DNA of 64,000 nt. Origin: Microvelia longipes (lineage: Eukaryota > Arthropoda > Insecta > Hemiptera > Veliidae). The notes under the pieces were generated by a model that saw nothing but the letters and a program-made list of their open reading frames with translations, searched no databases and was not told the DNA's origin. Shown piece by piece: positions 23,301 to 36,100 of the stretch; position 1 is the stretch's first letter; every line of letters starts with the position of its first letter. Where the stretch lies: NCBI GenBank assembly GCA_018340805.1, contig JACMZG010001908.1, positions 35,036,445 through 35,100,444 of the forward strand. The letters run 5' to 3'. Both the position numbers and the translations under genes were made by a program.

Positions 23301-26300
23301 AAATATAAAGGTATTAAATATACTTATCGACTAATTTATTAATTTATTTAATACATTAGCACTAGTAACTCAACCCCTAGCGGGATACCTCGGCATTAGC
23401 CGANCTTGAAATAACAGTGGGTAAACAATATAAGATACATTAAACTTTAATGTTTACCAATCTTAAAAATCAAAACAATTAATTTCTATTTTATTTATTT
23501 ATTTATTGTTTTTTTGGTCTTGTTTTATTAAGTCAAAGGCATTGCGAAATATAATGTACGTTTGTTAAACAAACTGAGTAATTTCGATATATCGATACTT
23601 ACCATACTCGTTATAGCATAAGCGGGTAATTTTTGAAATATTATAAAGCATTGTTGTTAAAGAATTAACATAGAAAGTTAAATCTTCGGCAGACCATAAG
23701 AATACATTAGTATACCGTAAAGGATAAAATATAAAATAAAATATTTAGATTATAGAAGTTAATACACATTATATTTATAGATATAATTAGTGAAGTAAAA
23801 AGTAAGGATAAGTTATCAAATAAAATTATAATTAATTAGAGATTTTTGCATGAACATAGAATTTGTGAAATGTACAATGTGTTTAGATTTGAAAATTATT
23901 AATTAAATAGTATTGTTAACGGGGTACGGGCGTATTTAAGTATATAATATAGATTAGGTGTATATCTTAAATAATTATTAAACAGATTGTTGATTAATTG
24001 TATTTTAAAATTTGTGTTTTTTTGTAATATTATTTAGGTTATATTAATAAAATTTGAAACAAAATGGATAAAAGTGAGATGGTAGAAATGTTAAACCAAT
24101 TTAGTAAGCAAATAAACGAAAAAATAGATGGAGGAAACAAGAATTTGTTAGAAACCATGGAAAGGATTGAAAATATACAAAAAGAAATGAAAGAAAAATA
24201 AATGATAATTCTAATTCGATAAGGTACTTACAAAGAAACTTAAATCGAAATAATATAATGATTTATGGAATAAAGGAGAAAAAACCCGAAAGCTATAGAC
24301 AGCTTGAATTAGAAGTTATAAATACAATAAAAGAGTTGCTAAACATTCAACTATGTGAGAGGGACATTGATTTTTTAGGAAACACATGGTCCAAAATTTA
24401 AAGAAGACAGACCAATTCGCATGATATTTGTAAGAAACGTCACAAAAATGGAAATATTAAGTAGGAAAAGTAGGTTAAGGGGAACAAACATTTTTGTAGA
24501 TGAAGATTATCCTCCAAATGTGGTCAGAGTGAGGAAAGATCTTGCTAGCAAAATGCGTGAAGCAAGAGGAAATGGTAAATATGCCATAATAAAGTACGAT
24601 AAGTTAATTATCGAAGACAGGAAATATCCCGATAGTAGCCAGAAATATGGAAAGAGGACCTTTGATAAAACTAAGTCACCACCACAGTATTCTAGTGAGA
24701 AATACGTGAGAAATCTTAACTATGACACTAGAGGTCTAGATGAAAATACCGCTAAAAGATTTAATGCCAGCTTAGACTCGTATTTTGGAAATAATATAAA
24801 TACAAATAACAATTTTACTCACCGTTCAGAAATAAGAAGAGAAATTGAAAACCAGAAAAGTCCACAGAAAATCGGAAATATGATCTTAGAAAAACAGCAG
24901 AGACTGAGCTTGAAAAAAATGAGGAACACAGGTAGCGGTGAACGAAAAAGAGAGAAACAATTTTGTAAATAGTAATATAACTGGGTCGAATAGCAACTTT
25001 GGATTTTCGCAGAACCCGATTTCGAACTTATTTGGCTATGGTTTTTCAAGTCAGAGTAAGGAAAAAGATAAAATGCCAACAGAAAAAGATCACGAGATAA
25101 TAGAAAAATCAAGAGACACTGTAACCACGAAAAAAGATGGGACAGCATAGCAACTAATGAAAATTAATTGCCATATAAGTACAATGAAAGATAAGAAAGT
25201 AGATTATCTTGAGAGTAATAGAAGCTATAATACAAATAAAGATAAGGTCAGTAGTAAGAGTTGCAAAATCGATATAAATAGTAAAGAAAAAAATGCCAAT
25301 ACAAAAAAATTGAATAAAGAGAGAAAAATAAATAAAAACAAATTAAGAAATTCGAAGAAGAAAGTAAATGAAAACATGTACGATATTAAACTAGAGGAAA
25401 ATAAATACTCTGAAAAAAGAAATGGCAAAAAGAAAAAGAATGTAGTTTTTTTCACGTATAATTGCCGGACGCTAAAAGACAAAAATAAATTATTAGAACT
25501 TTTAGAAGTTACTGAGAAGATGGATTGGGATATTTTAGGATTATGCGAGGTAAGAAGAGCAGGAGAGCATATTGTGACATTAGAAGATAATAAAGAAATC
25601 TATTGGAACGGGAATGGATCTCTAGGCGGCACTGGATTCCTAATTAATAATAGAAATCAAAAGAATATTGTATGCTATAAATCATACAGTCATAGAGTAT
25701 CAAAACTCATATGGAAGCTGGATAGCGGATGTGGAGGAGGAAGAATGAAGGTGATTCAGGTGTACGCTCCCACCACTGCTGCGAGTGATGCAGAGATGGA
25801 AGAGTTTTACAGTATGTTACAGACAGCCGTAAATGAAGACTTATGTAAATATACCATAATTATGGGTGATTTCAACGCCAAAATAGGTTGCGATAGAGAT
25901 AGCAAGAGTGACGCAGTAGGGAAATTCGGTTATGGAAATAGAAACTCTAGAGGAGAGGATTTGATTGAGTTCTCAGAAGGAAATAACTTCTACGTAATGA
26001 ATAGCTTTTATAATAAACCAAATGAAAAGAAATGGACTTGGATGAGCCCAGATGGTGAATCAAAAAATGAAATAGATCTGGTAATTAGTGATAACAAAGC
26101 CATTATAAAAGATGTTGAAGTTGAAGAAAGACTGGATATAGGAAGTGATCACAGGGCGGTAAAAGTGTTGCTGGAATTAACTAAACATAAACGTAACTGG
26201 TTAAAGAATTACAATGTAAAAAATGTGAAACTTTCTGAAGACGTTAAAAGTATCGATTATGAGAAAACCCTAAAACAAGAAATAAGTAAAATAAAAGTTC

Positions 26301-29300
26301 AAGAACACATGCAAGAAATAAACAAGTTTGAAAATAAATTATGCGATGCTATTAAAAGTACTACAAATAAAATAATGAACAATAAAATTGAATCAAAATC
26401 AAATAATAAACTACCTAGAGATATTAAAAGTTACTAAGAAAAAGGATGAGGTTAAAAAGAAAAGAGAGAGACAAAATAGAGAGGGCAGAGTTATCAAAAG
26501 TAATTAGACAAAAGAGGAGAGAATGGAGTGATAAAAAGAAGTTGAAAGTTAAATAAAGTTGAGAGAGCGGAGGAAGTTTGCGTAATTATTGGAAATCACA
26601 GGCACTAGGAAAAGAGAAAATCACTGGGATGAAAGACAAAGATGGAAATTTAAAAAACGAAAACGGGGAAATAATAGAGATAATTGCTGGTTTTTATGAA
26701 GAACTATATGCAGATAATTATGAAAATAGTAATTTAGTTTCAAGCAACAGAATAGGAAAGACTGATACTATCAACACAAATAATAGTGAAATAGGAGATG
26801 AAACTGAAATACCGGAAATAACCAAAGAAGAAGTGGAAAGGGTTGTGAAAAAACTAAAAAAAGGCAAGGCTAGTGGAAACGATGGCATATCCGGAGAAGA
26901 GATAAAAGCAGGTGGAGAGACGCTGATATTAGAACTGCAGAAATTGTTCAATTTATGCTTAAGAAGAAGAGAAGTGCCGAAGGCGTGGTATGAGCTGAGC
27001 TGGTTTTACTTCACAAGAAAGGCGATAGATTTAATATAGAGAACTACAGGCCATTAAGTCTTTATCTATCATGTACAAACTTTTCATGAACATCATCTCT
27101 CTAAGAATAGAAAAAGACTTAGACAGAGACATAGAGGATACACAAACAGGATTTAGGAAAAACATGTCCACTCTTGATAATATTTTTGTAGTTAAGCAAT
27201 TGATTAGGCGAGCTCACGATTATAACAGTCCATTAATCTTAATTTGCGTAGATTTTAAGAAAGCCTTTGATTCAGTGCTGAAGAGTTACGTCATAAGATG
27301 CCTCAAGGAAAGCGGAATCGACGAAGCATATGTAAAGATTTTTGAGAAATATTACGAGGAGGCCACGTTAAATGTTTAGAGTAGGAAAGGAGTTTAGAAA
27401 AATCAAAATTAAGAGAGGAATCAGACAGGGTGACGTGTTATCAGGGAAAATTTTCATTAGGATATTAGAGACAGTTTTCAAAAGGCTAAATTGGGAAGGG
27501 AAAGGAATTAAAATAAACGGCAGATATCTTAATATCCTAAAATTTGCCGATGATGTCATAATTGTGTCAGAGAGTTATGATGAGGCGAAAATTCTATTGA
27601 GGGAACTGATTGTAGAAGCAAAGAGAATCGGACTCGAAATAAATATTGACAAAACTAAAATTATGTCAATAAATACTGAAAAAATAGAAATGAAATAAAA
27701 GTTAATGATAATAAAATAGAGGAGGTAGATGAATACATATACTTGGGAACTCTTATAAATATCAAGGAAAGAGAGAGTGAAAAGGAAATAGGGAGGAGAA
27801 TATGCTTAGGATGGAGGAGCTTTAACAGGTACAGGTATTTGTTCAGGTCAGGTGTAAGTATGGTTTCAAAAAGAAAATTATGGAACGCCTGTATTCTACC
27901 AGTGTTACTGTATGCATGTGAAACGTGGGCTATATCAGAAAAGGTAATGAAAAAGATGAGAGTTACACAGCGCATGATGGAGAGAAGCATGTTAAAGATA
28001 AGTAGGAAGGAAAGGAAATCAAATGTTTGGATTCGGAATGAGACTGGATTAAGAGATATAGGTGAGATAATGGTAGAGAGAAAGTTTATTTGGAGCGGGC
28101 ATATTGTAAGGGTAAAAGATGAGAGGTTTACAAGGGAGATGATATGTTGGTATCCAAGAGATAGGAAAAGGAAAAAAGGAAGACCGAGCGTAAGGTGGGA
28201 TGAAGAGATGAGAAAGATAAGTGATATGAGTTGTACTTGGCAGAGAATAGCTTTGGAGAGAGAGGAATGGAAGAGATTGAGAAAGGTTTACTGTGATGTA
28301 TATTTGTATAGGAACTAAAAATCATTTCTAATTTTATAAAATCAAATTATAATGTTAAGTTAAAATTTATTTACTTTATATAAGTCAGCATGTAATAAAA
28401 TTAAGTAATATTGTTAATTGTTAATTTAAAGTTATAATCGATAAGTACAAAAATTTAAAGTTAATAATGATACAAAATAAAAATTAGTTATTAATTATAC
28501 ACAACATATGTATATATATGTGTATGTGTGTGTATGTATGTATATATGTGTGTATGTATGTATATGTATATTATGTATGTGTATAAAATGTATATATTAT
28601 GTATAAGTGTATATGTGTGTGTATATGTATATATGTGTATGTAGATGTATGTGTGTGAGTGTATGTAGGAGATCATAGATATATGTAGTTTACTATAAAT
28701 ATAGATACAGAGGAGATATAATATGTATATAAAATTAAATGATATATAAATAATTGATAAAATAAAATATATAAAATATTGAGTTTATAAATTGGTATAA
28801 ATCATAAATATAAAGGTATAAATATACTTATCGACTAATTTATTAATTTATTTATACATTAGCACTAGTAACTCAACCCTAGCGGGATACCTCGGCATTA
28901 GCCGATATAGAATCATTATAAAGTTTGTATGTAATATTAAAAAATATGCATGATTATAAAGATGATATTATTTATTGTAATGATTTTATTAAAGGTTATA
29001 TTAACTATATCTATGTTAAAGAATTGAGTGCCACACTGGAGAAATGAAAAACCTGTGTGGCNNNNNNNNNNNNNNNNNNNNNNNNNNNNNNNNNNNNNNN
29101 NNNNNNNNNNNNNNNNNNNNNNNNNNNNNNNNNNNNNNNNNNNNNNNNNNNNNNNNNNNNNNNNNNNNNNNNNNNNNNNNNNNNNNNNNNNNNNNNNNNN
29201 NNNNNNNNNNNNNNNNNNNNNNNNNNNNNNNNNNNNNNNNNNNNNNNNNNNNNNNNNNNNNNNNNNNNNNNNNNNNNNNNNNNNNNNNNNNNNNNNNNNN

Positions 29301-30137
29301 NNNNNNNNNNNNNNNNNNNNNNNNNNNNNNNNNNNNNNNNNNNNNNNNNNNNNNNNNNNNNNNNNNNNNNNNNNNNNNNNNNNNNNNNNNNNNNNNNNNN
29401 NNNNNNNNNNNNNNNNNNNNNNNNNNNNNNNNNNNNNNNNNNNNNNNNNNNNNNNNNNNNNNNNNNNNNNNNNNNNNNNNNNNNNNNNNNNNNNNNNNNN
29501 NNNNNNNNNNNNNNNNNNNNNNNNNNNNNNNNNNNNNNNNNNNNNNNNNNNNNNNNNNNNNNNNNNNNNNNNNNNNNNNNNNNNNNNNNNNNNNNNNNNN
29601 NNNNNNNNNNNNNNNNNNNNNNNNNNNNNNNNNNNNNNNNNNNNNNNNNNNNNNNNNNNNNNNNNNNNNNNNNNNNNNNNNNNNNNNNNNNNNNNNNNNN
29701 NNNNNNNNNNNNNNNNNNNNNNNNNNNNNNNNNNNNNNNNNNNNNNNNNNNNNNNNNNNNNNNNNNNNNNNNNNNNNNNNNNNNNNNNNNNNNNNNNNNN
29801 NNNNNNNNNNNNNNNNNNNNNNNNNNNNNNNNNNNNNNNNNNNNNNNNNNNNNNNNNNNNNNNNNNNNNNNNNNNNNNNNNNNNNNNNNNNNNNNNNNNN
29901 NNNNNNNNNNNNNNNNNNNNNNNNNNNNNNNNNNNNNNNNNNNNNNNNNNNNNNNNNNNNNNNNNNNNNNNNNNNNNNNNNNNNNNNNNNNNNNNNNNNN
30001 NNNNNNNNNNNNNNNNNNNNNNNNNNNNNNNNNNNNNNNNNNNNNNNNNNNNNNNNNNNNNGATCGAAAAAAATGTATTGACAAAAGTAAGTAGTCTCTT
30101 TGGACAGAATCATAATTCTAAATACTGCCAAATCCAG

Positions 30138-30180
<43 letters not shown>

Positions 30181-33100
30181 ATATATATTATATATATTAT
30201 ATATATATATATATATATGGTGTGTATACTTATGCCTTATACTTACATTACGCGCGCGTAAACTTGCGCTTTCGTATTACGACTTGTGTTACGAAACGTG
30301 TTCAAATTTTCATTGTTTTCAAATTTTTTTAAACAAATTCCTTTATTTACACAGTATTGCTATATACTATATATACACTAATTACCACTTAAGACTAAGA
30401 GACTGTAGTATTAGCACAGTGAAAATCTAGTTATAAGATTGAAAAACACAGAGGCACCGAGGAGATTGAATGACTCTTATCAATAAACGGCAAGTAAAAA
30501 ACCAAAATCTAACCAAAAAATCTTAAAGAAAACTTATGAAGAAAGAATTATATAAAATTAAAAATATGTAATGAGGAAAACTACGAAGGCGGAAGCAATA
30601 CTGAATTCTTTAGCTTCAAACAATAAATTTAATATTTATCTTAAACTGATAACAAACCTCTTTGTTTACGTTTGGAACTAACAGTTTAATGAATTAAATC
30701 TAATATAATAATTTAAACGACATATAAGTTAATAAGATGAGTTCATTTGTTTAATACACGAAGAAACTTATCTGATCCAGTTAATACCGATGTTATGAAT
30801 AAAAACAATAAAGGAACAGACAGGAAGCATCAATATAGAGAGGAAGTTCTATCAAACTGCAACCGAAAATAAGTCAAGTTTAGGATATTTTTATAGAAAA
30901 TATCACAACAAAAAACCATGAGAAAAAATATAACTAACATTATTTAGGATTATTGAACATTGTTTATGTTTCATAGTGCATGGATAATCTTATAAATATT
31001 CATAAATACACAGAGTTTATTTGTATTGATATAATTGTAATTTATATGATTGATATAAACCTAATTTTGTATAGAAAATAAAATCGATTTACACAAGATT
31101 TACAAAGAGGTACAAGTAAATAAGTATATGTTTTAAATAAAAATAATATGTTTTATCTGTGATATAATTTTAGCTGCTCAGCACAATTTGTATTGCATAT
31201 ATTTATAGGATAGATCTTATTTTTATTGGCTTTCAATTAGGCTTTAGTTAACATTAGTTATATATGTATTGATATATTACATACATGTTTTGCCAGATGT
31301 ATACATTTTTTTAATCAATAAGATTATTTTATATTCGTAGATATAAAATTTACTAGATTCACTGAAGGAAAATTGGCTAATGAAGACAGACTAGTTAAAG
31401 TTACGTTTTCTACTAAATTTATGATACATGTTTGTCGTAAAGAAAAGTTTATTTAGCCTGATTGTAAAATACCAAATTCCAAAGTATTGGCTCTGATTGA
31501 ATATCGATATATCGATTTATAACATTAATTAAAACTTAAGTGGGGATTCATTACTTGAAATAACAGTGGGTAAACAATATAAGATACATTAAACTTTAAT
31601 GTTTACCAATCTTAAAAATCAAAACAATTAATTTCTATTTTATTTATTTATTTATTGTTTTTTGGTCTTGTTTTATTAAGTCAAAGGCATTGCGAAATAT
31701 AATGTACGTTTGTTAAACAAACTGAGTGAATTTCGATATATCGATACTTACCATACTCGTTATAGCATAGAGCGGGTAATTTTGAAATATTATAAAGCAT
31801 TGTTGTTAAAGAATTAACATAGAAAGTTAAATCTTCGGCAGACCATAAGAATACATTAGTATACCGTAAAGGATAAATATAAAATAAAATATTTAGATTA
31901 TATAGAAGTTAATACACATTATTTTATAGATATAATTAGTGAAGTAAAAAGTAAGGATAAGTTATCAAATAAAATTATAATTAATTAGAGATTTTTGCAT
32001 GAACATAGAATTTGTGAAATGTACAATGTGTTTAGATTTGAAAATTATTAATTAAATAGTATTGTTAACGGGAGGTACGGGCGTATTTAAGTATATAATA
32101 TAGATTAGGTGTATATCTTAAATAATTATTAAACAGATTTGTTGATTAATTGTATTTTAAAATTTGTGTTTTTTTTGTAATATTATTTAGGTTATATTAA
32201 TAAAAATTTGAAACAAAATGGATAAAAGTGAGATGGTAGAAATGTTAAACCAATTTAGTAAGCAAATAAACGAAAAAATAGATGGAGGAAACAAGAATTT
32301 GTTAGAAACCATGGAAAGGATTGAAAATATACAAAAAGAAAATGAAAGAAAAATAAATGATAATTCTAATTCGATAAGGTACTTACAAAGAAACTTAAAT
32401 CGAAATAATATAATGATTTATGGAATAAAGGAGAAAAAACCCGAAAGCTATAGACAGCTTGAATTAGAAGTTATAAATACAATAAAAGAGTTGCTAAACA
32501 TTCAACTATGTGAGAGGGACATTGATTTTTTAGGAAGACATGGTCCAAAATTTAAAGAAGACAGACCAATTCGCATGATATTTGTAAGAAACGTCACAAA
32601 AATGGAAATATTAAGTAGGAAAAGTAGGTTAAGGGGAACAAACATTTTTGTAGATGAAGATTATCCTCCAAATGTGGTCAGAGTGAGGAAAGATCTTGCT
32701 AGCAAAATGCGTGAAGCAAGAGGAAATGGTAAATATGCCATAATAAAGTACGATAAGTTAATTATCGAAGACAGGAAATATTCCGATAGTAGCCAGAAAT
32801 ATGGAAAGAGGACCTTTGATAAAACTAAGTCACCACCACAGTATTCTAGTGAGAAATACGTGAGAAATCTTAACTATGACACTAGAGGTCTAGATGAAAA
32901 TACCGCTAAAAGATTTAATGCCAGCTTAGACTCGTATTTTGGAAATAATATAAATACAAATAACAATTTTACTCACCGTTCAGAAATAAGAAGAGAAATT
33001 AAAAACCAGAAAAGTCCACAGAAAATCGGAAATATGATCTTAGAAAAACAGGCAGAGACTGAGCTTGAAAAAAATGAGGAAACACAGGTAGCGGTGAACG

Positions 33101-36100
33101 AAAAAGAGAGAAACAATTTTGTAAATAGTAATATAACTGGGTCGAATAGCAACAGTGGATTTACGCAGAACCCGATTTCGAACTTATTTGGCTATGGTTT
33201 TTCAAGTCAGAGTAAGGAAAAAGATAAAATGCCAACAGAAAAAGATCACGAGATAATAGAAAAATCAAGAGACACTGTAACCACGAAAAAAGATGGGACA
33301 GCATAGCAACTAATGAAAATTAATTGCCATATAAGTACAATGAAAGATAAGAAAGTAGATTATCTTGAGAGTAATAGAAGCTATAATACAAATAAAGATA
33401 AGGTCAGTAGTAAGAGTTGCAAAATCGATATAAATAGTAAAGAAAAAAGCCAATACAAAAAAATTGAATAAAGAGAGAAAAATAAATAAAAACAAATTAA
33501 GAAATTCGAAGAAGAAAGTAAATGAAAACATGTACGATATTAAACTAGAGGAAAATAAATACTCTGAAAAAAGAAATGGCAAAAAGAAAAAGAATGTAGT
33601 TTTTTTCACGTATAATTGCCGGACGCTAAAAGACAAAATAAATTATTAGAACTTTTAGAAGTTACTGAGAAGATGGATTGGGATATTTTAGGATTATGCG
33701 AGGTAAGAAGAGCAGGAGAGCATATTGTGACATTAGAAGATAATAAAGAAATCTATTGGAACGGGAATGGATCTCTAGGCGGCACTGGATTCCTAATTAA
33801 TAATAGAAATCAAAAGAATATTGTATGCTATAAATCATACAGTCATAGAGTATCAAAACTCATATGGAAGCTTTACAGTATGTTACAGACAGCCGTAAAT
33901 GAAGACTTATGTAAATATACCATAATTATGGGTGATTTCAACGCCAAAATAGGTTGCGATAGAGATAGCAAGAGTGACGCAGTAGGGAAATTCGGTTATG
34001 GAATAGAAACTCTAGAGGAGAGGATTTGATTGAGTTCTCAGAAGGAAATAACTTCTACGTAATGAATAGCTTTTATAATAAACCAAATGAAAAGAAATGG
34101 ACTTGGATGAGCCCAGATGGTGAATCAAAAAATGAAATAGATCTGGTAATTAGTGATAACAAAGCCATTATAAAAGATGTTGAAGTTGAAGAAAGACTGG
34201 ATATAGGAAGTGATCACAGGGCGGTAAAAGTGTTGCTGGAATTAACTAAACATAAACGTAACTGGTTAAAGAATTATAATGTAAAAAATGTGAAACTTTC
34301 TGAAGACGTTAAAAGTATCGATTATGAGAAAACCCTAAAACAAGAAATAAGTAAAATAAAAGTTCAAGAACACATGCAAGAAATAAACGAGTTTGAAAAT
34401 AAATTATGCGATGCTATTAAAAATACTACAAATAAAATAATGAACAATAAAATTGAATCAAAATCAAATAATAAACTACCTAGAGATATTAAAAGGTTAC
34501 TAAGAAAAAGGATGAGGTTAAAAAGAAAAGATAGAGACAAAATAGAGAGGGCAGAGTTATCAAAAGTAATTAGACAAAAGATGAGAGAATGGAGTGATAA
34601 AAAGAAAGTTGATAAGTTAAATAAAGTTGTAGAGAGCGGAGGAAGTTTGCGTAATTATTGGAAATCACAGGCACTAGGAAAAGAGAAAATCACTGGGATG
34701 AAAGACAAAGATGGAAATTTAAGAAACGAAAACGGGGAAATAATAGAGATAATTGCTGGTTTTTATGAAGAACTATATACAGATAATTATGAAAATAGTA
34801 ATTTAGTTTTAAGCAACAGAATAGGAAAGACTGATACTATCAACACAAATAATATTGAAATAGGAGATGAAACTGAAATACCGGAAATAACCAAAGAAGA
34901 AGTGGAAAGGGTTGTGAAAAAACTAAAAAAAGGCAAGGCTAGTGGAAACGATGGCATATCCGGAGAAGAGATAAAAGCAGGTGGAGAGACGCTGATATTA
35001 GAACTGCAGAAATTGTTCAATTTATGCTTAAGAAGAAGAGAAGTGCCGAAGGCGTGGTATGAAGCTGAGCTGGTTTTACTTCACAAGAAAGGCGATAGAT
35101 TTAATATAGAGAACTACAGGCCATTAAGTCTTTTATCTATCATGTACAAACATTTTATGAACATCATCTCTCTAAGAATAGAAAAAGACTTAGACAGAGA
35201 CATAGAGGATACACAAACAGGATTTAGGAAAAACATGTCCACTCTTGATAATATTTTTGTAGTTAAGCAATTGATTAGGCGAGCTCACGATTATAACAGT
35301 CCATTAATCTTAATTTGCGTAGATTTTAAGAAAGCCTTTGATTCAGTGCTGAAGAGTTACGTCATAAGATGCCTCAAGGAAAGCGGAATCGACGAAGCAT
35401 ATGTAAAGATTTTTGAGAATATTTACGAGGAGGCCACGTTAAATGTTAGAGTAGGAAAGGAGTTTAGAAAAATCAAAATTAAGAGAGGAATCAGACAGGG
35501 TGACGTGTTATCAGGGAAAATTTTCATTAGGATACTAGAGACAGTTTTCAAAAGGCTAAATTGGGAAGGGAAAGGAATTAAAATAAACGGCAGATATCTT
35601 AATATCCTAAAATTTGCCGATGATGTCATAATTGTGTCAGAGAGTTATGATGAGGCGAAAATTCTATTGAGGGAACTGATTGTAGAAGCAAAGAGAATCG
35701 GACTCGAAATAAATATTGACAAAACTAAAATTATGTCAATAAATACTGAAAAAATAGAAATGAAATAAAAGTTAATGATATAAAATAGAGGAGGTAGATG
35801 AATACATATACTTGGGAACTCTTATAAATATCAAGGAAAGAGAGAGTGAAAAGGAAATAGGGAGGAGAATATGCTTAGGATGGAGGAGCTTTAACAGGTA
35901 CAGGTATTTGTTCAGGTCAGGTGTGAGTATGGTTTCAAAAAGAAAATTATGGAACGCCTGTATTCTACCAGTGCTACTGTATGCATGTGAAACGTGGGCT
36001 ATATCGGAAAAGGTAATGAAAAAGATGAGAGTTACACAGCGCATGATGGAGAGAAGCATGTTAAAGATAAGTAGGAAGGAAAGGAAATCAAATGTTTGGA

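Larger units (their letters stand above)
17567..23403 (+). mobile_element. LINE copy 1 (non-LTR retrotransposon with APE endonuclease and RT)
   Basis: Starts at 'ctgtgatataattttagctg', shared with copy 3. A 5' UTR of about 1.07 kb is followed by ORF1, ORF2, and a 3' UTR of about 600 bp with a TATG/TATA microsatellite (22985-23165). It is cut at 'cattagccga', just before a single N (23404). Clade not resolved: the C-terminal part after RT (SGHI.R, W.PR..K..GRP..RW) resembles RTE/BovB-type proteins, whereas ORF1 is L1-like (coiled coil plus RRM-like). Confidence 0.9.
23405..28999 (+). mobile_element. LINE copy 2
   Basis: Begins after the N, inside the 5' UTR ('cttgaaataacagtgggtaa'), so about 400 bp of 5' end seen in copies 1 and 3 are missing. 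The 3' end 'attttattaaaggttat' is present, followed by unrelated sequence. This is the only copy that keeps the 87-bp endonuclease segment lost from copies 1 and 3. Confidence 0.9.

Noticed and set aside
29011..30332. Long open frames across the N-run
   Set aside because: They consist of unknown residues over the assembly gap and carry no information.
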